NCBI RefSeq assembly: GCF_002272745.1
Contig: NZ_NPBD01000007.1
Span: forward strand, 744,001-808,000
Source: Terribacillus saccharophilus
GTDB lineage: Bacteria; Bacillota; Bacilli; Bacillales; Amphibacillaceae
Reading direction: 5' to 3'
DNA length: 64,000 nt
Shown: in pieces, positions 8,417 through 16,575 of the stretch
Position numbering within the stretch: position 1 is the first letter of the stretch
Layout: every line of letters starts with the position of its first letter
Translations under genes and position numbers: made by a program
The notes under the pieces: model-generated
Told to the model about the DNA's origin: nothing
Databases searched by the model: none
The model's input: the letters and a program-made list of their open reading frames with translations, nothing else

Positions 8417-9382
8417 ATGTTACATAAAGTAGCTGTTATCACAAGTGGTGGAGATTCACCGGGCATGAATGCGGCCATACGGGCTATTGTCAAGGCGGCA
8501 AACTATCATGATATTGAAGTTTATGGTGTGGAAGGCGGTTACCAGGGGCTAATTGAGGATAAATTATCCATTATTCGTACACCTGATGTAGAGACGATCG
8601 CTAATAAAGGCGGAACTATCTTGAAAACGTCACGCTCGCTTGCTTTCATGGATGAGTCTGGCAGAAAACAGGCAGTGGAAGTACTTCGCAACTATGGTAT
8701 TGCTGATGTTATCGTCATCGGTGGGGAAGGTTCACTTCAAGGTGCACAAAAGCTGCACGAATTGGGTATCCGAGTCATCGGCATTCCGGGAACGATTGAC
8801 AATGATCTTGATTACACCGACTATTCTATAGGCTTTGATACGACATTGAATACAGTGCTCAGCTCCATCGGACGAATCAAGGATACTGGATTATCACATA
8901 ACAAAACAACCATCGTGGAAGTGATGGGCAGACATTGTGGTGATCTAGCCTTGTTCACTGCAGTTGCAGGAGAAGGGGATATCATTTCTACGCCGGAGCT
9001 TAAACTGAGTTTCGAGCAAATTTGTGAAAAACTTCAAGACAAAATTTCCAAAGGCCGGAATGATAATATCATCGTTGTCACAGAACGGATGTATGATTTA
9101 GATGAGCTGCAGCAATTTATCGAAGAACAAATGAATATCGAAGTACGTACGACAGTTCTCGGATTTATCCAGCGCGGTGGCGAGCCTTCCGCATTTGATC
9201 GGATTTTAGCTAACAAGATGGGCGTTAAAGCCGTTAATATGCTGATGGAAGGGCAGTCTGGTTATGCAATCGGAATCAAAGCCAATCAGCTAATTGAGAA
9301 AGATTTGCGTACGATGCTCGATGAAAAGACTGATAAACAGCCGAATTATGATTTGCTTGATATGCTATTGCATACTATATGA
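8417..9382 (+). CDS. 6-phosphofructokinase family protein, probable second paralog
   Basis: A 321-residue cytoplasmic PfkA-family kinase, the usual length. The ATG at 8417 follows GGAGAGGTG; the longer open frame upstream has no matching protein. ITSGGDSPGMNAAIR binds ATP, PGTIDND holds the catalytic Asp, and EVMGRHCGDLAL and GFIQRGGEPSAFDR bind fructose-6-phosphate. The Mg-ATP motif GGDGS is GGEGS here, with Glu104 in place of the usual Asp. The main pfkA of Bacillaceae lies beside pyk and acc genes, which are not here, so this is probably an extra copy for phosphosugars from the neighbouring sugar operon. The reaction is inferred from the family. Confidence 0.8.
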   Translation: MLHKVAVITSGGDSPGMNAAIRAIVKAANYHDIEVYGVEGGYQGLIEDKLSIIRTPDVETIANKGGTILKTSRSLAFMDESGRKQAVEVLRNYGIADVIVIGGEGSLQGAQKLHELGIRVIGIPGTIDNDLDYTDYSIGFDTTLNTVLSSIGRIKDTGLSHNKTTIVEVMGRHCGDLALFTAVAGEGDIISTPELKLSFEQICEKLQDKISKGRNDNIIVVTERMYDLDELQQFIEEQMNIEVRTTVLGFIQRGGEPSAFDRILANKMGVKAVNMLMEGQSGYAIGIKANQLIEKDLRTMLDEKTDKQPNYDLLDMLLHTI

Positions 9383-9397
9383 ATAAGCGGAACGGAG

Positions 9398-9424
9398 CAC
9401 GCCTAAGACAGGCGTGTTTTTTTC
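9398..9424 (+). terminator. Terminator after the phosphofructokinase gene
   Basis: CACGCCT / AGGCGTG stem with a short loop and a following run of T. Confidence 0.85.
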
Positions 9425-9453
9425 TTTGGCGAAACTTGTATATACAATGTTAT

Positions 9454-9467
9454 TGAAAGCGTTTGCA
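9454..9467 (+). promoter_or_regulatory. cre-like site (CcpA operator), upstream copy
   Basis: TGAAAGCGTTTGCA matches the consensus TGWAANCGNTNWCA with one mismatch. It lies about 130 bp before the sugar-binding lipoprotein gene, where carbon catabolite control would be expected. Confidence 0.65.
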
Positions 9468-9564
9468 ATATTATGATAAACTTTTTATAACTTCTGCAGA
9501 AAAGACAAAATTTGGGGGATAGGCTTAATATAGTAAAAAGGAGGGAATGAGATAACCGCACTAA

Positions 9565-9578
9565 AGAAAGCGTTTACC
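9565..9578 (+). promoter_or_regulatory. cre-like or LacI-family operator, downstream copy
   Basis: AGAAAGCGTTTACC shares the AAAGCGTTT core with the site at 9454 and lies just before the RBS, where bound repressor could block transcription. A dedicated LacI-type regulator could also use it, though none is encoded nearby. Confidence 0.5.
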
Positions 9579-9599
9579 AAAATGCGAGGAGGAGCTGTG

Positions 9600-10874
9600 A
9601 TGAAGCGAAGCTTTCTGATGGTTGCCTTATTTGCCGGTCTTGGGCTGGCAGGCTGCTCAGCCGTGACGAGCGGAGATGGTGCGAGTGATGACAAAGTTCA
9701 GATTACATACGCGAGGGGGACAGATACGACTGGTGCCACGGATGTACTAGTCGAAGCATTCGAAAAGGAGCATCCTGAAATTGATGTGGAGGTTCGGGAA
9801 ATGCCATCTGATACAGGGGAATCACATAATCAATATGTGACGATGTTCAGCGGCAGAAGTGAGGAAATAGATGTATTCGATGCAGACATTGTTTGGTCTG
9901 CAGAGTTTGGTCAGGCAAACTATGTGCTGCCGCTCGACCGATTGATTGAGCGGGATCAAGTGGATATGGACGCTTACTTCCCGGCTACGGTAGAGGCTGG
10001 CCGTTATAACGGTAGACAGTATGCTATGCCTGGCTATGCCGATGCAGGATTGCTTTATTATCGGACTGATATAACTGATCAGGTGCCTGAAACATGGGAT
10101 GAGCTGGAACAATTGGCTCAAGAAAACATGGGTAAGGAAGGCTCCAAATTCGGTTATCTTATGCAAGCAGCCCAATATGAGGGCATCGTAACCAATGCCA
10201 TCGAGTATATTTACTCCTACGGCGGGCAGGTATTGGACGCTAATGGGAACGTTGTTATTAACAGCCCGGAAGCCATAGAAGGCTTGCAGAAGATGATTGA
10301 CATAACGAATAGCGATTTTGTACCAAACAACATACTTAACTTCCAGGAAATCGACACAGAGTCCTCCTTTAATGAGGGAAATGCCGTATATGCAAGAAAC
10401 TGGCCATATTTGAATGATACAGCGAATGATCCGGAGATATCCAAAGTAGCAGGTAATGTTGGCATTGCCACACTTCCGGCCGGAAGTGAAGGAGCAGCAT
10501 CATCACTAGGAGGATGGATGCGGATGATCAACCGCTACTCCGATGAAGTGGAAGCATCCTGGACTTTCGTGAAGTGGATGAGCGGAGAAGAAGGGCAGAA
10601 GATCAGCGCTCTTGAAGGCGGTAAGGCTCCGACGTTGGAAGCTTTATATGACGATAAAGAGATTACGGATGTTAGTACCGTGCTTGCAAGCGAGGATTTC
10701 TATGATTCTCTGCAAAATGCGATACCGCGCCCGATTACGCCAATTTATCCGGAGATCTCCGATATCATGCAAATCGAGCTTTCTCGTGCATTGGCAGGAG
10801 ATATAACTGCTGAAGAAGCGGTAGAACGTATGGAGACAAAAATGCAAGCTGCGTTGGAATCCGTAACCAATTAA
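9600..10874 (+). CDS. Sugar ABC transporter substrate-binding lipoprotein
   Basis: A 424-residue extracellular solute-binding protein of family 1 (maltose/trehalose type). The ATG at 9600 follows GAGGAGGAG. The signal peptide ends in LAGC, so the mature protein is lipid-anchored at Cys19 on the outer face of the membrane. Segments such as VLVEAFEKEHPEIDVEVRE, YAMPGYADAGLLYYRTDI and WTFVKWMSGEEGQ are typical of the family. It starts a five-gene operon with two permeases, a dehydrogenase and an isomerase. The composition of the operon suggests a disaccharide or glycoside ligand. No ATPase is encoded, so a shared MsmX-like ATPase elsewhere is likely. Confidence 0.88.
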   Translation: MKRSFLMVALFAGLGLAGCSAVTSGDGASDDKVQITYARGTDTTGATDVLVEAFEKEHPEIDVEVREMPSDTGESHNQYVTMFSGRSEEIDVFDADIVWSAEFGQANYVLPLDRLIERDQVDMDAYFPATVEAGRYNGRQYAMPGYADAGLLYYRTDITDQVPETWDELEQLAQENMGKEGSKFGYLMQAAQYEGIVTNAIEYIYSYGGQVLDANGNVVINSPEAIEGLQKMIDITNSDFVPNNILNFQEIDTESSFNEGNAVYARNWPYLNDTANDPEISKVAGNVGIATLPAGSEGAASSLGGWMRMINRYSDEVEASWTFVKWMSGEEGQKISALEGGKAPTLEALYDDKEITDVSTVLASEDFYDSLQNAIPRPITPIYPEISDIMQIELSRALAGDITAEEAVERMETKMQAALESVTN

Positions 10875-10887
10875 AGGAGCTGAGTGT

Positions 10888-12216
10888 ATGAAGCAACCGA
10901 AAAAAAGACGGTTTCAGCTGAGTGAACGGCAGCTTGGTTACGCGATGGTCGCACCGTCTATCATTCTTATTGCCGTCATCATCATTTGGCCAATTATGTT
11001 GTCAGCCTGGAACAGCTTGTTTGATTACCGTTTGAATGACCCGGCAAAAGCAGAGCGGATTTCATCTTTAAGTATAAATCTCGAAACATATGCTGATAAC
11101 CGGTATCTGGTATACGACACATTGGAAGATGTAAGAGATGCGATGCCTGATGCAGGCGGAACACTGGATGACATCATAACAGCATTGGATGAACAGCATG
11201 AAACATTATTGAATACCGATGAAGGACTTGCGGACCGGTATGAAGAAGTCAACACTATGCTGGATAATTTCCAGCCAGTGAACGATGAGGAGCTCCGACT
11301 GGTAGAGGTTCCAGAGGAATGGGCAGATGGATTTGCCAACACTTTAGATGAGCAAACGGCCGCTGTTCAGGCTTTACGAGAAGGCGCGCCTGAAGAAGCT
11401 GTCCAGCCGCTGACGGATCTAGAATCTCAGCTGTCGAATACACAAGGTTCAATCCTGGAGCCGAACTTTGTCGGGCTAAAGAATTATACAACCTATCTTG
11501 GTGATGGACGGACATGGACGGCGATGCTGAATACGTTATTGTTCACCGTCGTTACTGTAGGTGTGGAACTTGCCGTTGGGTTGGCCGTTGCTTTACTGAT
11601 CAATCGTGTCTTTATTGGTCGCGGGCTTGTCCGAGCTGCTGTACTCGTGCCATGGGCGATTCCGACAGCGGTAGCAGCAATGATGTGGACATTCCTGTTT
11701 GATGGTCAATCAGGCATCATGGCCCATTATATGGCTCAGTTTGGTCTCATCGATGACCCTGGTGCACTGCTCTCCACTGGAGCAGGCGGTATGTTCTCTA
11801 TCATGTTTGCTGATATTTGGAAAACGACACCATATATGGCACTTTTACTTTTAGCTGGCTTGCAGACCATTCCACGCTCACTGTATGAAGCAGCGGAAGT
11901 GGATGGTGCAAACAAATTCCAGCAGTTTATCTCTATCACTCTGCCGATGATTCGTTCGGCAATCCTAGTTGCAGTCTTATTCCGTGCTTTGGACGCATTC
12001 CGTGTGTTCGACCTTATTTACGTCCTTACTGGTGGAGGTCCAGCCAACTCGACGGAATCAATCAGCGTCTATGCTTACAAACTGCTGTTTGAACAACAGA
12101 ATTTCGGGGCGGGTTCTGCTTTGAGTGTAATCGTATTCTTGAGTGTCGCATTGCTCAGTACGATCTTCATCAAGCTAATCGGCTCGGAATTGTTCAGCGG
12201 AAGGCTAAAACAATAG
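10888..12216 (+). CDS. Sugar ABC transporter permease, MalF-like with large N-terminal insertion
   Basis: A 442-residue permease, long for a UgpA/MalF-type protein without the insertion (about 290-310). TM1 is near residues 18-38 (VAPSIILIAVIIIWPIMLSA). It is followed by about 150 mostly acidic, hydrophilic residues (about 50-195) that should lie outside the membrane. Five further membrane segments follow, with the EAA loop EAAEVDGANKFQQFISITLPMI, the contact for the ATPase. The insertion recalls the P2 loop of enterobacterial MalF, which touches the binding protein, but here it looks helical and is placed after TM1. RBS AAAGGAG. Confidence 0.87.
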   Translation: MKQPKKRRFQLSERQLGYAMVAPSIILIAVIIIWPIMLSAWNSLFDYRLNDPAKAERISSLSINLETYADNRYLVYDTLEDVRDAMPDAGGTLDDIITALDEQHETLLNTDEGLADRYEEVNTMLDNFQPVNDEELRLVEVPEEWADGFANTLDEQTAAVQALREGAPEEAVQPLTDLESQLSNTQGSILEPNFVGLKNYTTYLGDGRTWTAMLNTLLFTVVTVGVELAVGLAVALLINRVFIGRGLVRAAVLVPWAIPTAVAAMMWTFLFDGQSGIMAHYMAQFGLIDDPGALLSTGAGGMFSIMFADIWKTTPYMALLLLAGLQTIPRSLYEAAEVDGANKFQQFISITLPMIRSAILVAVLFRALDAFRVFDLIYVLTGGGPANSTESISVYAYKLLFEQQNFGAGSALSVIVFLSVALLSTIFIKLIGSELFSGRLKQ

Positions 12217-12235
12217 GACGGAGGAGGAGAATAGT

Positions 12236-13057
12236 ATGGTAAAACGTGCTGGAGTCGGATTCTACATTTTTTTGATTATCTTTGTATTCCTGGTCATGTT
12301 CCCGTTTATCTGGGTGTTCCTGACCTCAATCAAACCGCAGGGAGAGATTTTTTCCTCCTTCCAATGGTTCTCAAGCAATATGACATTGGATAACTATGCA
12401 TCGGCACTGGAAACAAGGCCGTTGCTTATGTACATGCTGAATAGCTTTGTTGTTGCAACTCTCACCACGATTATCTCCATCATTGTCGCATCATTCACAG
12501 CCTATGCGGTCACGCGGCTGCCAATCCGTTTCAAAGGTTTGATTCTAGGATTGGTACTTGCTGCATCCATGTTTCCGCAAATCGCAGTCCTATCACCAAT
12601 CTTCAACTTTGTCACCGATGCAGGCTTGCGCAACAGCTATCTTGGTCTTGTAATCCCGTACATTACGATCAGTTTGCCTCTGGCAATCTGGATTCTATCG
12701 ACATTTTTCATCAAGATTCCGCTGGCATTGGAAGAATCAGCGAAGCTGGATGGAGCGACTCCGTTCCAGACATTCCGCAAAATCATCTTCCCGCTGGCAG
12801 CACCAGGCGTGTTTACGACAGCGATTCTAGTCTTTATCGCTGCCTGGAATGAATATCTATTTGCCTTGACGATCAACACCGATGATCGCTGGCGCACGAT
12901 ACCAGTCGGTATCTCATTCTATCAAAGTCAATACACCGTTCCGTGGGGAGATATCACTGCCGCAACCGTTATCGTCACGATTCCGATCGTTGTTCTCGTA
13001 CTCTTGTTCCAGCGTCGTATCGTCGCTGGTCTGACAAGCGGATCTGTTAAAGAATAA
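12236..13057 (+). CDS. Sugar ABC transporter permease, MalG-like
   Basis: A 273-residue permease with about six membrane segments, the usual length. It ends its cytoplasmic part with EESAKLDGATPFQTFRKIIFPLAAPG, the EAA loop that docks the ATPase, and AWNEYLFALTI, typical of MalG/UgpE relatives. It pairs with the MalF-like protein encoded 20 bp upstream to form the channel. The RBS GGAGGAGGAGA lies just before the ATG. Confidence 0.88.
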   Translation: MVKRAGVGFYIFLIIFVFLVMFPFIWVFLTSIKPQGEIFSSFQWFSSNMTLDNYASALETRPLLMYMLNSFVVATLTTIISIIVASFTAYAVTRLPIRFKGLILGLVLAASMFPQIAVLSPIFNFVTDAGLRNSYLGLVIPYITISLPLAIWILSTFFIKIPLALEESAKLDGATPFQTFRKIIFPLAAPGVFTTAILVFIAAWNEYLFALTINTDDRWRTIPVGISFYQSQYTVPWGDITAATVIVTIPIVVLVLLFQRRIVAGLTSGSVKE

Positions 13058-13081
13058 TAAACTTGGAGGTACTTCTAGATA

Positions 13082-14143
13082 ATGAAAACCTTACGCGTAG
13101 GAGTAGTTGGACTAGGAAGTATTGCACGCAATCGTCATTTGCCGGAGCTTGAAAACAATCCGAATACTGAAATCACTGCTGTTTGTGATGTGGTGCCGAG
13201 CCGTTCGGAGGAAATCGCCAAAGAATATAACGCAACAGCATATACCGAATATGAAGAGCTGATCGAGGACCCGCGCATCGATGCGGTCATCGTCTGTGCG
13301 GCCAACCATCTGCATGCACCGGTATCGATCGCTGCTCTGCAGGCGGGAAAGCATGTGCTTTGCGAAAAGCCGATGGCAACGACACTTGAGGAAGCGGATG
13401 ACATGATCGCAGCACAAAAGGCGAGCGGCAAGCTTCTGCTAATCGCACATAATCAGTGCTTCGTTCCATCTCATCAAAAGGCGCGGAAGATGATTCAAAA
13501 CGGCGAGCTCGGCAAGATATTCAGCTTCCGGACGACATTTGGTCACGGAGGTCCGGAGCAGTGGAGTATTGATGGGAAAAACAGCTGGTTCTTTGATAAA
13601 GACAAAGCTTATATTGGAGCACTTGGTGATCTGGGTGTGCATAAATCCCATTTGATTGAGTTCCTGCTCGATGAACCGATTCAAGAGGTAGCGGCTTTTG
13701 TCGATACGTTGGCGAAGCCTTACGCAGATGTGGATGATAATGCGGTCGCTGTACTGCGTACAAAGTCAGGAATCATCGGTACACTTACTGCTAGCTGGTC
13801 GTATGTAGCAGACGAAGATAACTCCACAATCATTTACGGTGAGAAAGGGGTCATCCGACTCGAGGAAAGCCCAGAATATAGTTTGGTTGTCGAGTATCAC
13901 AACGGGGACAGAAGCAATCATTCGCTTGGAGCGATTCAGACAAATGATTCTGATACACAGTCGAATTCCGGTGTTGTGGACGCGTTTGCCAGCTGTGTGC
14001 TGGATAGTTCATCTAACTGTCCAATCACAGCAGAAAAAGGCAGATCTGCATTGGCTGTCATCTTGGCAGCGTTGGATTCCAATGGTACGAAAAAAATAAT
14101 ATCACTTGCACCAGAAACAGTAGAGAAAGGGGAACAAGCATGA
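13082..14143 (+). CDS. Gfo/Idh/MocA-family sugar dehydrogenase
   Basis: A 353-residue NAD(P)-dependent oxidoreductase. The N-terminal Rossmann fold begins VGVVGLGSIARNRHLPEL, and CEKPMA contains the conserved active-site Lys96. The C-terminal half is the alpha/beta substrate domain, with HGGPEQW and GDLGVHKSHL (a GDxGxH-type motif holding a catalytic His). Such enzymes oxidise or reduce a hydroxyl of cyclic sugars or inositols, often at C3. In this operon the imported sugar is the likely substrate, in analogy with ThuB. The gene overlaps the following isomerase gene by four bases, so the two are probably coupled. Confidence 0.87.
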   Translation: MKTLRVGVVGLGSIARNRHLPELENNPNTEITAVCDVVPSRSEEIAKEYNATAYTEYEELIEDPRIDAVIVCAANHLHAPVSIAALQAGKHVLCEKPMATTLEEADDMIAAQKASGKLLLIAHNQCFVPSHQKARKMIQNGELGKIFSFRTTFGHGGPEQWSIDGKNSWFFDKDKAYIGALGDLGVHKSHLIEFLLDEPIQEVAAFVDTLAKPYADVDDNAVAVLRTKSGIIGTLTASWSYVADEDNSTIIYGEKGVIRLEESPEYSLVVEYHNGDRSNHSLGAIQTNDSDTQSNSGVVDAFASCVLDSSSNCPITAEKGRSALAVILAALDSNGTKKIISLAPETVEKGEQA

Positions 14144-15108
14144 AATTAGGCGTTTTTACAGTTCTGTTCCAGGAGCTTTCACTTGAGGATATGCTTGCAC
14201 GTGTGAAGCAAGCAGGATTGGATACTGTTGAAATAGGTACCGGCGGCTATCCTGGCAATGCGCATTGTAAGATTGATGAATTATTGGAAAGTGAAGATTC
14301 ATTGAAGCAATACCAAGCAACTTTTGAGAAATATGGTGTTACAATTGGCGCTTTCAGCTGCCATGGCAACCCTATTTCACCAGACAAGGCATTTGCGGAA
14401 GAATCGGATTGGCTTTTGCGCAAGACGATCAAGCTTGCTGCCAAGATGGAGGTTCCGGTTGTGAACTGCTTCTCCGGGGTGGCGGGTTCCGAAGAGAGTG
14501 CCACAAAGCCGAACTGGCCGGTTACCGCTTGGCCGACTGAGTATGGAGATGTCTTGAACTGGCAATGGGAAGAGAAACTTGTTCCTTACTGGAAGGAGCT
14601 CGGTACATTTGCAGAGGAGCATCAGGTGAAGATTGCGCTGGAATTGCACGGCGGCTTCCTTGTCCACACGCCTTATACGATGCTCAAGCTGCGTGAGCTG
14701 ACGAGTGATGCAATTGGAGCTAACTTTGATCCAAGTCATATGTGGTGGCAGGGAATCGACCCAACCGCAGCTATTAAAATACTCGGAAAAGCCGGTGCCA
14801 TCCATCATTTCCATGCCAAAGATACGTACATTGACCCTGATAATGTGAACATGTATGGTCTGACTGATATGCAACCATACAGCAATATCAAACAGCGGGC
14901 ATGGAACTTCCGCACAGTCGGACTCGGGCATGGTCAAGAAGAGTGGAATAAGATGATCAGCGCACTGCGCACCTACGACTACGACTATGTTATCAGCATC
15001 GAGCATGAAGATTCGTTAATGTCGATTGAAGAAGGATTCCAGCGAGCTGTTGATAATCTGAAAAATGTCGTGATAAATGAACCTGCTACTACAATGTGGT
15101 GGTCGTAA
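14140..15108 (+). CDS. TIM-barrel sugar phosphate isomerase/epimerase family protein
   Basis: A 322-residue protein of the xylose isomerase-like TIM-barrel family (IolE/IolI/hydroxypyruvate isomerase relatives). Likely metal ligands are the Glu of ALELHGG, Asp and His of NFDPSHMWWQG, His of HFHAKDTYID and Glu of ISIEHEDSL. Members isomerise, epimerise or dehydrate keto-sugars, and some act on 3-keto-glycosides. Coupled by an ATGA overlap to the dehydrogenase gene, it probably handles that enzyme's keto product. It ends the operon before a terminator. Confidence 0.85.
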   Translation: MKLGVFTVLFQELSLEDMLARVKQAGLDTVEIGTGGYPGNAHCKIDELLESEDSLKQYQATFEKYGVTIGAFSCHGNPISPDKAFAEESDWLLRKTIKLAAKMEVPVVNCFSGVAGSEESATKPNWPVTAWPTEYGDVLNWQWEEKLVPYWKELGTFAEEHQVKIALELHGGFLVHTPYTMLKLRELTSDAIGANFDPSHMWWQGIDPTAAIKILGKAGAIHHFHAKDTYIDPDNVNMYGLTDMQPYSNIKQRAWNFRTVGLGHGQEEWNKMISALRTYDYDYVISIEHEDSLMSIEEGFQRAVDNLKNVVINEPATTMWWS

Positions 15109-15118
15109 GATTTGAGAG

Positions 15119-15147
15119 CATCTGCCATAATGGCAGGTGTTTTTTTG
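15119..15147 (+). terminator. Terminator of the sugar operon
   Basis: CATCTGCCA / TGGCAGGTG stem with a three-base loop and a run of seven T. Confidence 0.85.
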
Positions 15148-15150
15148 TTT

Positions 15151-15202
15151 GTTAGATACGCTAACATCTGCCAAAAACCGCGGTGTGTCAGGGTTTCTGA
15201 CA
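15151..15202. repeat. Two short inverted repeats upstream of the liv promoter
   Basis: GTTAG-N5-CTAAC at 15151-15165 and TGTCAG-N5-CTGACA at 15186-15202. Both are short dyads that could be operators or the base of a leader structure. Nothing assigns them to a known regulator. Confidence 0.35.
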
Positions 15203-15220
15203 AATATACATAATATTATT

Positions 15221-15235
15221 AATTTTCTAAAAACT
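15221..15235 (+). promoter_or_regulatory. CodY-box-like site at the liv operon promoter
   Basis: The 15-mer AATTTTCTAAAAACT matches the CodY consensus AATTTTCWGAAAATT at 13 of 15 positions and ends 3 bp before the -35 element. CodY represses branched-chain amino acid uptake in related bacteria, so the placement makes biological sense. Confidence 0.65.
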
Positions 15236-15238
15236 ATC

Positions 15239-15267
15239 TTGACTTGCCACATTTGCCTGTATATTAT
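15239..15267 (+). promoter_or_regulatory. SigA promoter of the liv operon
   Basis: TTGACT at 15239-15244 and TATTAT at 15262-15267 are separated by exactly 17 bp. The leader to the GTG start is about 60 bp. Confidence 0.75.
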
Positions 15268-15335
15268 TAGACCTAACTTCGAGGCGGCACGTACATAATC
15301 TTACAAACGCTGAAAGAAGCAAAGGGGGAAAACAG

Positions 15336-16511
15336 GTGGGAAAGCGAGTAATGGCTTTAGCGATGACGAGTACATTGGCACTTGGTTTTTTAGCAGCATG
15401 TGGTAATACGGACTCTGCATCAGGTGGAGGAAGCAGCAGCGAAACGGTGAAGATTGCACTCCAAGCACCAATGTCTGGAGGCAGTGCGACATTAGGGGAA
15501 GCAATTAAGAATGGTGCTGCTATGGCGGTGGAAGAGGAAAAAGCTGATTTCGAGGAAGCTGGATTCAGTCTGGAGCTAGTAGAATACGATGACCAAGGTG
15601 ATCCGCAGAAAGGGGTTTCCAACGCACAGATCATCGGTTCTGATCAGGATGTGTACGGCGTCGTAGCCCATTTGAATTCTGGTGTTTTCATACCTTCGAG
15701 TGAAGTGTATGAGCGTTATAATATTCCTTCTGTATCCCCAGCCTCAACTGCAACGGATGTTACCGACCGTAATTTGAAATCGGTCAACCGGATAGTAGCA
15801 CGTGATGATTTCCAAGGACCAGCTGGTGCTGAATATGCTGTCCAGGAAATCGGTGCAAAGAAAATATTCGTCATCAATGATAAGACAGCTTATGGGCAAG
15901 GCTTGGCAACTGCTTTTGCTGAGGCAGCAGCAGAAGAGGGAGCCGAAATTGTCGGAGAAGCCGGAATCACAGTCGGGGAGAAAGATTTCAACGGCGTGTT
16001 GAATCAAGTATCATCTGCAGATCCGGATCTTGTCTATTTTGGCGGTCTGTATTCTGAGGGTGGTTTGCTGATCAAGCAGGCACGTGACAATGGTATCGAT
16101 GCGGCCTTTATGGGTGGTGACGGAATGGATTCTTCCACACTAGTCGAGATTGCTGGTGACACAGTCAACAATGTTTATCTGACTTCAGTAGCCGGCGATT
16201 CGAGTGCGACTGAATTTGCCAAGAATTATGAAGAAGAATATGGAGCTAAGCCGGAATCCTTCTCCATTTATGGCTATGATTCAGCTAAGGTTTTGATGGA
16301 AGGCATACTTGATGCAGCAAAGGAGAACGGAGGCAAGCTTCCTGCTAAAGATAAAGTCGCAACTGCTGTACGTGCAATCGATGATTATGAAGGGGAAATG
16401 ACCCAGGTCAGCTTTGATGATAAAGGCGACAACGAATTCGCTAAGATATTTATTTATAAATTTGATGAAGCAAGCTATCCAGCCAAAATCCAAGGCGAAA
16501 TTTCACAGTGA
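15336..16511 (+). CDS. livJ: Branched-chain amino acid ABC transporter substrate-binding lipoprotein
   Basis: A 391-residue periplasmic-binding-protein fold I receptor (Leu/Ile/Val type). The GTG at 15336 is chosen because AAGGGGGA lies 7 bp upstream and the signal peptide starts there. The lipobox is LAAC (FLAACGN), giving a lipid-anchored receptor. After a Ser/Gly-rich linker come VKIALQAPMSGGSATLGEAIKNGA and SVSPASTATDV, both family hallmarks. It leads a five-gene operon; a hairpin after its stop codon probably raises receptor levels relative to the downstream membrane genes. Ligand identity rests on the family and the CodY box. Confidence 0.87.
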   Translation: MGKRVMALAMTSTLALGFLAACGNTDSASGGGSSSETVKIALQAPMSGGSATLGEAIKNGAAMAVEEEKADFEEAGFSLELVEYDDQGDPQKGVSNAQIIGSDQDVYGVVAHLNSGVFIPSSEVYERYNIPSVSPASTATDVTDRNLKSVNRIVARDDFQGPAGAEYAVQEIGAKKIFVINDKTAYGQGLATAFAEAAAEEGAEIVGEAGITVGEKDFNGVLNQVSSADPDLVYFGGLYSEGGLLIKQARDNGIDAAFMGGDGMDSSTLVEIAGDTVNNVYLTSVAGDSSATEFAKNYEEEYGAKPESFSIYGYDSAKVLMEGILDAAKENGGKLPAKDKVATAVRAIDDYEGEMTQVSFDDKGDNEFAKIFIYKFDEASYPAKIQGEISQ

Positions 16512-16518
16512 GCAGTGA

Positions 16519-16552
16519 AAAGGGATATGGTCACGATACCATATCCTTTTCC
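16519..16552 (+). terminator. Intra-operon hairpin between receptor and permease genes
   Basis: GGATATGGT / ACCATATCC stem flanked by A and T tracts. It probably acts as a partial terminator or mRNA stabiliser after the receptor gene. Confidence 0.65.
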
Positions 16553-16575
16553 ATTACAGAAAGAAAGGAGTTGGA

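Noticed and set aside
14377..15006. 209-codon minus-strand frame inside the TIM-barrel gene
   Set aside because: Antisense to a well-supported gene with metal-binding motifs, with no independent signals.
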